Position numbers and translations under genes: made by a program. 7,343 nucleotides of DNA from Paracoccaceae bacterium (lineage in GTDB: Bacteria > Pseudomonadota > Alphaproteobacteria > Rhodobacterales > Rhodobacteraceae): positions 1-7,343 of the forward strand of contig SKKS01000226.1 of assembly GCA_007123625.1 (NCBI GenBank). Reading direction: 5' to 3'. Shown here piece by piece: positions 1 through 5,782 of this stretch. The notes beneath the pieces are model-generated. The model searched no databases and was not told where the DNA came from. It worked only from the letters and a program-made list of their open reading frames with translations. Numbering within the stretch: the first letter of the stretch is position 1; each line of letters begins with the position of its first letter.

Positions 1-375
1 GATGTGTCTGAAGCGCTTGCTGAATTCGCCGAGCGGGTGGAGATGCAGGACCTGCGCTTCCTGTCCGTCGCCGTGGGAATACAGATGCAGTCGGGCGGCA
101 ACCTGGCAGAAATCCTCGAAGGGTTGTCCAAGGTGGTGCGCGCCCGCTTCAAGCTGTTCCGCAAGGTCCGCGCCATCACAGCCGAAGCCAAGTGGTCCGG
201 CATGTTCCTGTCGGGCTTCCCCATCGCCGCCATGATCATGATCACGGTGATCAAGCCGGACTACTATGACGAAGTGAAGGAAATGCCGATCTTCATTCCG
301 ATCGCGCTGGTGGTGTTCGCATTCCTGATCGTGAATATTCTCTACATGCGCAAGATGGTCGACATCAAGGTCTGA
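1..375 (+). CDS. tadB: TadB, Tad/Flp pilus inner-membrane platform protein (C-terminal part, 5' truncated by window)
   Basis: This is the C-terminal 124 residues of a type II secretion system F-domain (T2SF) protein; the reading frame is open from base 1 and the start lies upstream. In Tad systems TadB and TadC form the inner-membrane platform on which the TadA ATPase drives assembly of Flp pilin. The visible part shows the end of the cytoplasmic helical T2SF domain (fragment residues 1-60, including the SVAVGIQMQSGGNLAEIL segment typical of the family, then R/K-rich ARFKLFRKVRAITAEAKWSG), followed by two membrane helices (about 67-84 and 96-115) and a short tail ending YMRKMVDIKV. This is the usual ending of TadB. 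Eighteen bases separate its stop from the tadC start, so the two are cotranscribed. The GTG at position 4 is an internal valine codon, not a start. The TadB rather than TadC assignment rests on the intact TadC immediately downstream. Confidence 0.9.
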   Translation, partial: DVSEALAEFAERVEMQDLRFLSVAVGIQMQSGGNLAEILEGLSKVVRARFKLFRKVRAITAEAKWSGMFLSGFPIAAMIMITVIKPDYYDEVKEMPIFIPIALVVFAFLIVNILYMRKMVDIKV

Positions 376-393
376 CCCCGAAAGGACGATGCA

Positions 394-1389
394 ATGCTGG
401 ATACCTTGAACAGCACCATTCAGGAGCATCTTGGCCCGCTGGGCCCCCTGATCGCAATGGGCGTGCTGGGCCTGTCCCTGATTGTTCTCACGCTTGCGCT
501 GATGCCGAAATCACGGCGCGATCCGCTGGATCGTCTGCGCGAACAGACGCAGAAAGCGAATTCCGCGCGCACGGCGAACGGACAGTCCATGCGCCGCGGC
601 ACCGAATCGCGCCACAGCAAGAAGTTGCAGAAATACGCCACATTCCTGGAGCCGACCGACGCCAAGGAAATGTCGGAAGCGCAACTCAAGATGATCCAGG
701 CGGGGTATTACAGCAAGACTGCGGTTCGCGACATGGCAGCGATCCAGTTCGTTTTGGCGGTGTCCTTGCTGCTGGTCGGGCTGGGCCTGGCGCTGTTCGT
801 GGTCGACCCCGACGGCGAAAACCCGGTGATGATGGCCGTAACCGTTCTGGCGCCCGCGTTGCTGGGGTACTACGGCCCGCGCATGTGGGTCGAGAACCGC
901 CGCAGCGCCCGGCAGGAAGAGATCATTCAGGGTTTCCCCGATGCGCTGGACATGCTGCTGATCTGCGTCGAGGCGGGCCAGTCCCTTGACCAGGCGATCC
1001 TGCGTGTCGGTCGCGAGATTCGCCGCGGCTATCCCGCGCTGGGCGAGGAACTGGAAACCGTCAGCCAGGAAGTCCGCGCCGGCAAGGACCGCGCCGAAGT
1101 GCTCAAGGACATGGGGCGCCGCTGCGGCGTGCGTGACATCGACTCGTTCGTCACGGTGCTGGTCCAGTCCGCGACATTCGGCACCTCGATCGGGGATGCG
1201 CTGCGGGTCTTCGCCGAAGACATGCGTGACAAGCGCGTGATGACCGCCGAAGAGAAAGCCAACGTCTTGCCTACCAAGCTGACCTTGGGCACAATGATGT
1301 TCACGGTCCCACCCCTGCTGATCATCCTGATCGGACCGTCGGTCGTCGGTATTGCGTCGATCCTGGGAAGTGGCAACATTGGTGGCTGA
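394..1389 (+). CDS. tadC: TadC, Tad/Flp pilus inner-membrane platform protein
   Basis: A complete 331-residue T2SF-domain membrane protein, the usual length for TadC. It should pair with TadB as the inner-membrane platform of the Tad pilus. An N-terminal membrane helix lies at about 15-37, followed by a charged cytoplasmic linker (38-110), two adjacent helices (about 114-137 and 144-162), the cytoplasmic T2SF helical domain (about 177-290, with FPDALDMLLICVEAGQSLDQA at its start and the TFGTSIGDALRVFAEDMRDK region), and a C-terminal helix (about 299-326). The start at 394 is supported by AAAGGA at 381-386, seven bases upstream; an out-of-frame ATG at 389 is ignored. Its stop overlaps the next start by one base (TGATG at 1387-1391), which suggests translational coupling to the TPR lipoprotein gene. 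TadB/TadC order and the characteristic T2SF motifs make the call secure. Confidence 0.94.
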   Translation: MLDTLNSTIQEHLGPLGPLIAMGVLGLSLIVLTLALMPKSRRDPLDRLREQTQKANSARTANGQSMRRGTESRHSKKLQKYATFLEPTDAKEMSEAQLKMIQAGYYSKTAVRDMAAIQFVLAVSLLLVGLGLALFVVDPDGENPVMMAVTVLAPALLGYYGPRMWVENRRSARQEEIIQGFPDALDMLLICVEAGQSLDQAILRVGREIRRGYPALGEELETVSQEVRAGKDRAEVLKDMGRRCGVRDIDSFVTVLVQSATFGTSIGDALRVFAEDMRDKRVMTAEEKANVLPTKLTLGTMMFTVPPLLIILIGPSVVGIASILGSGNIGG

Positions 1390-1958
1390 TGTCGCATGCG
1401 CATGTGTTCCTGCTGGCCATTTTCATGGTCCTTTGGGGATGTTCGCCGGGAACACGCACACCGGACTGGGGAATGGCCGGGCCGCCCCTGCCAGCGGGGA
1501 CCGAACGGATCGCAGATGCACCGGACGGGCTTGAGGTCGGCCACAGGCTGATGGCGGCGGGCGAGTACGAACTGGCGCTCCGCGCGTATTACCGTTCGGC
1601 GGCGGATGACGGGATCAGCGTCGATGTGCTGTCGGCTGTCGGCTCGGCGAACCTGCGGCTTGGGCGGCTGGGACAATCCGAACAGATGCTGCGCCGCGCG
1701 CTGGAACAGGACGAAACCTTTGTGCCCGCGCTGAACAACCTGGGCGTTGTCCTGGCGGAACAGGGCCGCTGGGCCGAAGCCGAACATTACTTCCGCGCGG
1801 CTTTTGCGCTTGATAGTGGCCGTTCCGACGACATCCGCGAAAATTTACGCCGCGCTATCGCAAATTCGGCACAAAGACGCTATGCTGAACCCGAGGATAG
1901 CGGGTTTTCGTTGGTTCGGCGGGGCGCAGGTCAATACCTGCTTCTTTCCACGCCCTGA
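1389..1958 (+). CDS. TPR-repeat lipoprotein of the Tad locus (TadD-like)
   Basis: A 189-residue protein with an N-terminal lipoprotein-type signal: a hydrophobic stretch at residues 6-17 ends in LWGC with Cys18. The Trp before the Gly is not a standard lipobox residue, so lipidation is likely but not certain. After a Pro/Gly-rich linker (about 19-45) come roughly three tetratricopeptide repeats: residues 49-76 (GHRLMAAGEYELALRAYYRS), 78-111 (LGRLGQSEQMLRRALEQD) and 112-145 (ALNNLGVVLAEQGRWAEAE), then a basic tail with no clear fold. TPR lipoproteins such as TadD help assemble or localise the outer-membrane secretin of Tad pili; whether this gene or the next is the true tadD counterpart cannot be settled by eye. 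The start overlaps the tadC stop by one base and has only a weak GGTGG upstream, consistent with coupled translation. Its length is short compared with usual TadD, another reason to leave the symbol blank. Confidence 0.85.
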   Translation: MSHAHVFLLAIFMVLWGCSPGTRTPDWGMAGPPLPAGTERIADAPDGLEVGHRLMAAGEYELALRAYYRSAADDGISVDVLSAVGSANLRLGRLGQSEQMLRRALEQDETFVPALNNLGVVLAEQGRWAEAEHYFRAAFALDSGRSDDIRENLRRAIANSAQRRYAEPEDSGFSLVRRGAGQYLLLSTP

Positions 1959-1984
1959 GGCTCGAGCAGTAAAAGGACGCAAAA

Positions 1985-2845
1985 ATGCGCCACATCATGA
2001 TGCTGCCGCTGCTGGTCGGCGGCGTGCTGGCACTTGCCGCATGCGAAGGCAACCGCAACGCCGAAGTGACGCGCGCGATGGAGAGCGTGGCGGCAGTCGA
2101 TCAGGAAAACATGCAGGAAATCATGCTCGCGGCCGCTGATCCGGCGGAAGCGGTGAATTATTTCACCGGCACGGTGGAACGCAACCCGGACTCGATCACT
2201 GCGCACCGCGGGCTGGCGCGATCGCTTGTGCGCTCTGGGCAGCCGGGCGACTCCGTGGCGATCTGGCGCAAGGTCACCGAAATGCCCGGCGCCACGCTCG
2301 AAGACCGGGTCATGCTGGCCGAGGCACTTCTGCGGGACAACCGCTGGGACCAGGCCGAGACCACGCTGAACACCATCCCGCCGACGCATGAATCCTTTGA
2401 TCGGTACAGGCTGGAAGCGATGATCGCCGACAAACGCCAGCAATGGGACAAGGCCGACCATTTCTATGAAACCGCGATCGGGCTGACCGCGCGGCCGGCG
2501 GGCGTTTACAACAACTGGGGCTATTCCAAGCTGACCCGCGGTGATCACCGCGATGCCGAACGCCTTTTCGGGCAGGCGCTGCGCCATGACCCGACCATGT
2601 TCACTGCCAAGACAAACATGGCGCTGGCGCGTGCCGCGCAGCGGCAATACTCGCTCCCGCTGGTGGACATGACACAGACCGAGCGCGCGCATCTGCTGCA
2701 CGCCATGGCCATCGCCGCCATCCGGCAAGGCGACGTTTCCATCGGGCGCGGGCTGCTGGGCGAAGCGATCGAAACCCATCCGCAACATTTCGAGGAAGCG
2801 GTTCGGGCCCTGCGCGCGCTCGAGGCAAACGTGAGGGCCGGATGA
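1985..2845 (+). CDS. tadD: TPR-repeat lipoprotein, probable TadD
   Basis: A 286-residue TPR protein with a textbook lipoprotein signal: the hydrophobic stretch of residues 4-19 ends in the lipobox LAAC with Cys20. The mature protein is almost entirely helical repeats: about 52-102 (AVNYFTGTVERNPDS, then RGLARSLVRSGQPGDSVAIW), 104-131, 138-168 (QQWDKADHFYETAI), 173-206 (VYNNWGYSKLTRGDHRDAER) and 234-268 (LLHAMAIAAIRQGDVSIGRG). The family role is that of TadD, an outer-membrane lipoprotein adaptor needed for Tad secretin and pilus assembly; that role is taken from the family, not shown here. AAAAGGA at 1971-1977 lies seven bases before the ATG and fixes the start. The gene begins 26 bases after the first TPR gene, and its stop overlaps the prepilin peptidase start (ATGA, 2842-2845). 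The symbol is tentative because there are two TPR lipoproteins in tandem. Confidence 0.85.
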   Translation: MRHIMMLPLLVGGVLALAACEGNRNAEVTRAMESVAAVDQENMQEIMLAAADPAEAVNYFTGTVERNPDSITAHRGLARSLVRSGQPGDSVAIWRKVTEMPGATLEDRVMLAEALLRDNRWDQAETTLNTIPPTHESFDRYRLEAMIADKRQQWDKADHFYETAIGLTARPAGVYNNWGYSKLTRGDHRDAERLFGQALRHDPTMFTAKTNMALARAAQRQYSLPLVDMTQTERAHLLHAMAIAAIRQGDVSIGRGLLGEAIETHPQHFEEAVRALRALEANVRAG

Positions 2846-3342
2846 GCACGCATCTGTCTGCGCAAGCGGCGCTCTGGTTCCTTCCCTTCGTGTTGCCCAT
2901 CGCGTTCTGGGTGGCATTCAGCGACCTGAAATGGATGAAGATCCACAACAAGGCCGTGATCGCCCTGACCGCTGTCTATGCGATTGTCGGTCTTTTGGTC
3001 CTGCCGATGAATGTGTGGCTGTGGGGGTGGCTGCATCTCGCGGTGGTGCTGGTTTTCGGGTTCATCTTCAGCCTGACTGGCATGGTCGGCGCGGGGGATG
3101 CGAAATTCGCCGCTGCGATGGCGCCGTTTGTGGCGCTGGGCGATCTGAACCTTTTCCTGCCGCTGCTGGCTGCTGTGGCCATTCTGTCGCTGGTCGTCCA
3201 CCGGACCCTGCGCGCTGTTCCTGCCGTGCGCCGCGCCACGCCAGAATGGGCAAGCTGGCAACGCAAGGAATTTCCCATGGGCCTGGCCCTTGGACCTGCG
3301 TTATTGTTCTATCTTACCGTTGCCGCCGTCTATGGCGGTTGA
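2842..3342 (+). CDS. tadV: Prepilin peptidase of TadV/CpaA type (peptidase family A24)
   Basis: A 166-residue polytopic inner-membrane aspartic protease that should cut the leader of Flp-type prepilins (and TadE/TadF-like pseudopilins) before pilus assembly. The two catalytic aspartates expected for family A24 are visible: Asp28 in FSDLKWMKIHNK, just after the first membrane helix, and Asp86 in GAGDAKFAAA (the GxGD motif, residues 83-86). Hydrophobic segments lie at about 10-27, 38-55, 60-80, 95-125 and 145-163. It lacks the N-terminal methyltransferase domain of the large PilD/GspO enzymes, as is normal for the short TadV/CpaA group. The start overlaps the upstream stop by four bases (ATGA), with GAGGG at 2833-2837 as a modest ribosome site. 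Pilin genes themselves are not in this window. CpaA is the Caulobacter name for the same protein. Confidence 0.92.
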   Translation: MSTHLSAQAALWFLPFVLPIAFWVAFSDLKWMKIHNKAVIALTAVYAIVGLLVLPMNVWLWGWLHLAVVLVFGFIFSLTGMVGAGDAKFAAAMAPFVALGDLNLFLPLLAAVAILSLVVHRTLRAVPAVRRATPEWASWQRKEFPMGLALGPALLFYLTVAAVYGG

Positions 3343-3412
3343 ATGATCGACCGCTTGCATTAACCGGATCTGCACGACTTGCCACCACGCTGCCAGGCGT
3401 CGGTCGCAACAG

Positions 3413-3421
3413 AAAGGAGGT
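3413..3421 (+). promoter_or_regulatory. Very strong Shine-Dalgarno for the AAA+ ATPase gene
   Basis: AAAGGAGGT is a perfect match to the 16S rRNA anti-Shine-Dalgarno over nine bases, placed three bases before the ATG at 3425 (four counted from the GGAGG core). It is the strongest ribosome site in the window and confirms this start. The spacing is shorter than the 5-9 bases seen for the neighbouring genes. Together with the 82-base gap after the prepilin peptidase gene, it suggests that this gene is translated independently rather than by coupling. Confidence 0.75.
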
Positions 3422-3424
3422 CAG

Positions 3425-4735
3425 ATGAACCGCGCTGTTTCCGATATCGTTGCGCCGCCGACACCGAAGCATCTTGAGGATACGGGCCTTCCGCTGGTGC
3501 TCATGCGGGATATCCTGCTCAAGACGATGTTTCGTACCTCGATCACCAAGCTGACCGAGATTTCGAAACGCCTCTGCCTGCCGATACCGCAGACGCTGGA
3601 ACTGATCGACGAGGCGCGACAGGCCAAACTGGTCGAGGCCATGGGAACCATGGCCGCAGGCGCCAGCTCGGAAATCGGGTTTCAACTGACCGAAACCGGG
3701 AAGTCGCGCGCGCTCGATGCACTGGGCCAGTCCGAGTATTACGGCGCCATGCCCATCCCGCTGGAGCAGTATCGCGAACAGATCAAGCGCCAGTCGATCC
3801 GCAACATAAAGATCACCCGGCGCCAGCTTAAGATCGCCATGGGCGATCTGGTGTTGCCCCCCGACCTGATCGACACGCTTGGCCCCGCGGTCAGTGCCGG
3901 GCGGTCGATCCTGCTTTATGGTCCGCCCGGAAACGGGAAATCCTCGATCGCGAACGGCATCCGCGCCGCCCTCGGGGACAACATCTATGTCCCGCGCGCG
4001 ATCCTGCTGGGCGGTCAGATCATGAGCGTCTATGACCCCACCGTGCACAAGCTGATCCGTCAGTCCGAAGACAACCCCTCGCTTCTGCGCCAGACCGGCA
4101 ACCGCTTCGACAACCGATATGTCTATTGCGAACGACCTACGGTCATCACTGGCGGAGAACTCACCCTGGCGATGCTTGACCTGACCTATGACGAGGTGGC
4201 GCGCACCTATCAGGCGCCGCTGCAGTTCAAGGCAATGGGCGGGGTGTTCATTATCGACGACCTTGGCCGCCAGGAGGAACCACCGCAGGCACTGATCAAC
4301 CGCTGGATCGTGCCGATGGAAATGTATTATGACATTCTGGGCCTGAACTCGGGCGAAAAGATCATCGTGCCCTTCGACACGCTGATCATATTTTCCACCA
4401 ACTTCCACCCTAACGAGATATTCGACCAGGCCGCGTTGCGCCGCATCTTCTACAAGATCAAGATCGACGGCCCCCGGCAGGAGGATTTCCTCAAGATCTT
4501 CTCATTGGTGGCGCGCAAGCGCGGCATGCCGCTGGATGAAAACGCGCTGATCCACCTGCTGCGCAACCGTTATCCCGAGATCAGGAATGTCTATTCCAAC
4601 TATCAGCCGGTATTCCTGATCGACCAGATGATCGCCATCTGCGAATTCGAAGGCATCCCCTACCAGATGACCCCAGATCTGATCGACCGTGCATGGAAAA
4701 ACATGTTCGTCGAGGATGAAGAGATCCTCAAGTAA
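3425..4735 (+). CDS. AAA+ ATPase with N-terminal winged-helix-like domain, next to the Tad locus
   Basis: A 436-residue soluble protein. Residues about 27-100 look like a winged helix (helix-turn-helix around 40-70, wing near FQLTETGK at 86-93). A conserved-looking linker, YYGAMPIPLEQY (105-116), follows. The AAA+ core has Walker A GPPGNGKS (166-173, Lys172), Walker B FIIDD (275-279), a sensor-1-like FSTN (323-326) and an arginine pair LRR (338-340) that could act as the arginine finger. About 100 residues separate Walker A from Walker B, longer than usual for AAA+; the stretch includes RPTVITGGELTLAMLDL (237-253), which I recognise as typical of a widespread family annotated only as AAA or chaperone-like ATPase. 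The C-terminal 80 residues form the probable lid. There is no membrane segment. It is not TadA or TadZ: it lacks their family hallmarks. Synteny suggests a Tad-linked role, perhaps regulation or remodelling of the apparatus; this is inference. Confidence 0.82.
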   Translation: MNRAVSDIVAPPTPKHLEDTGLPLVLMRDILLKTMFRTSITKLTEISKRLCLPIPQTLELIDEARQAKLVEAMGTMAAGASSEIGFQLTETGKSRALDALGQSEYYGAMPIPLEQYREQIKRQSIRNIKITRRQLKIAMGDLVLPPDLIDTLGPAVSAGRSILLYGPPGNGKSSIANGIRAALGDNIYVPRAILLGGQIMSVYDPTVHKLIRQSEDNPSLLRQTGNRFDNRYVYCERPTVITGGELTLAMLDLTYDEVARTYQAPLQFKAMGGVFIIDDLGRQEEPPQALINRWIVPMEMYYDILGLNSGEKIIVPFDTLIIFSTNFHPNEIFDQAALRRIFYKIKIDGPRQEDFLKIFSLVARKRGMPLDENALIHLLRNRYPEIRNVYSNYQPVFLIDQMIAICEFEGIPYQMTPDLIDRAWKNMFVEDEEILK

Positions 4736-4782
4736 CCAACTGACGCGCGTTCCTGCGCCCGGTTTGCGGTCCGTTGCACCGC

Positions 4783-4797
4783 GCCCGGCGTGCGGGC
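4783..4797. terminator. GC-rich hairpin in the convergent gap, weak terminator candidate
   Basis: GCCCG (4783-4787) and CGGGC (4793-4797) form a perfect 5-bp stem around a 5-base loop, in the 69-base gap between two convergent genes. There is no T-run on either side and the stem is short, so intrinsic termination is doubtful. The position is the only real argument for a role, and in GC-rich DNA such a stem can arise by chance. Confidence 0.2.
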
Positions 4798-4804
4798 AGC
4801 ACCG

Positions 4805-5764
4805 TCAGCCCTCGATCACCCGCATCGGTGTGCCCGAGGCGAAGGCGTGCACGGCCTCGGCGGTTTCGCAATACATGCGCTCATAGGTTCCCAGCGCCCC
4901 ATAGCCGATATGCGGCGTCAGGATCAGCCGCCCGCTGTCGATCAGCGCGCCATCGCGCCAGGGGCTGTCGGCGGGCAGGGGTTCTTCGTCAAACACGTCG
5001 ATGGCAGCGCAGCCCGGGCACCCGGCGCGCAGGGCAGCCAGCAGGGCATCGCGCTCCACGATCGGCCCGCGCGAGGTATTGACCAGCACCGCATCCGGCT
5101 TCATCCGCGCCAGTTGCGGCGCGCCGATCAGCCCCTGCGTGCGCGCGGACAGGACCTGATGGATCGACACCACATCCGCCCCCTCCAGCAGCACATCGAG
5201 GCTTTCTGCGCGCGTCACGCCGACCTCGGCGCAGCGGGCGTCGGTCAGGTTCGCACTCCAGGCAGTGAGGGTCATGCCGAAGGGGCGGGCAAGGTCCGCC
5301 ACCGCCGCGCCCAGCCGCCCCAGGCCCACCAGCCCCAGCGTCAGCCCCTCCAGATCACGCCCGGCGTCGGCCTGCCAGCCGCCGCGGTTCACCGCATTCA
5401 GGTTCGGCACCAGATTACGCGCAGCCATCAGGATCAGCGTCATGGCCAGATGCGAGGTGGCGCTGGCCCGGCTGGCAGTGCCGCAGACGGTCACCCCCCG
5501 CGCCGCCGCCGCGGCCATGTCGATGGAGGCGTTGCGCATCCCTGTGGTGACGATCAGCCGCAACCCCGGCAGCGCATGGATCAGCGCAGCAGGCAGCGGC
5601 GTGCGCTCACGCATCACACACAGCACATCAAAGGGCGCCAGGGTTTCGGCCAGATCCGCCTCGGGGATCGGCTTGTCAAAGACGGTGACATCGGCGCCCA
5701 GCGCGCCCCATTCGCCGAACCGCATGGCATAGCCGTGGTAGTCGTCCAGAACCGCGATCTTCAT
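4805..5764 (-). CDS. D-isomer-specific 2-hydroxyacid dehydrogenase
   Basis: A 319-residue cytoplasmic NAD(P)-dependent oxidoreductase that interconverts a 2-keto acid and a D-2-hydroxy acid. The nucleotide-binding loop is GLGRLG (147-152). The catalytic triad of the family is present: Arg232 in NTSRGP, Glu261 in DVFDEEP and His285 in TPHIG, with spacing like that of phosphoglycerate dehydrogenase (29 and 24 residues apart). Length matches the short single-unit family members without a regulatory ACT domain. The residue that often selects NAD (an Asp after the second strand) is replaced in TAWSANLT (Ser170), so NADP use is possible. Substrate cannot be named from sequence; glyoxylate/hydroxypyruvate reductase or 3-phosphoglycerate dehydrogenase are the usual automatic names. 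It starts 18 bases after tcuB, with AAAGGGGGG (5770-5778) before the ATG, so it probably belongs to the tcu operon. Confidence 0.9.
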   Translation of the reverse strand: MKIAVLDDYHGYAMRFGEWGALGADVTVFDKPIPEADLAETLAPFDVLCVMRERTPLPAALIHALPGLRLIVTTGMRNASIDMAAAAARGVTVCGTASRASATSHLAMTLILMAARNLVPNLNAVNRGGWQADAGRDLEGLTLGLVGLGRLGAAVADLARPFGMTLTAWSANLTDARCAEVGVTRAESLDVLLEGADVVSIHQVLSARTQGLIGAPQLARMKPDAVLVNTSRGPIVERDALLAALRAGCPGCAAIDVFDEEPLPADSPWRDGALIDSGRLILTPHIGYGALGTYERMYCETAEAVHAFASGTPMRVIEG

Positions 5765-5769
5765 GGCAT

Positions 5770-5778
5770 CCCCCCTTT
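5770..5778 (-). promoter_or_regulatory. G-run ribosome binding site of the 2-hydroxyacid dehydrogenase gene
   Basis: On the minus strand AAAGGGGGG lies five bases before the ATG at 5764. It is an imperfect Shine-Dalgarno (six Gs in place of GGAGG) but the only candidate, and it sits within the 18 bases left between tcuB and this gene. It supports the chosen start over an out-of-frame ATG five bases upstream. No promoter is visible in the gap, in keeping with cotranscription. Confidence 0.55.
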
Positions 5779-5782
5779 GCCG

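Noticed and set aside
231..253. Cluster of three GATC sites within a near-palindromic stretch (TGATCACGGTGATCA)
   Set aside because: It lies inside the coding sequence of a TadB membrane helix (Met/Ile/Thr codons explain it), and GATC clusters have no obvious meaning in alphaproteobacteria, which use GANTC methylation.
1931..2917. Minus-strand open frame (328 residues) opposite the second TPR gene
   Set aside because: Shadow frame; Arg/His/Gln-rich translation without domains, and the plus-strand gene has a lipobox, TPRs and a good ribosome site.
3322..3339. Hairpin GCCGCC/GGCGGT at the end of the prepilin peptidase gene
   Set aside because: Part of the coding sequence, closed by a G-U pair, with no T-run after it; not a convincing terminator.
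3360..3365. TTAACC in the gap before the AAA+ gene, resembling a CtrA half-site
   Set aside because: Only a single six-base half-site with no partner at the expected spacing and no clear -35/-10 nearby; too weak to annotate.
3314..4408. Long minus-strand open frame (364 residues) opposite the AAA+ gene
   Set aside because: No recognisable domain and it runs against a gene with intact Walker motifs and a strong Shine-Dalgarno.
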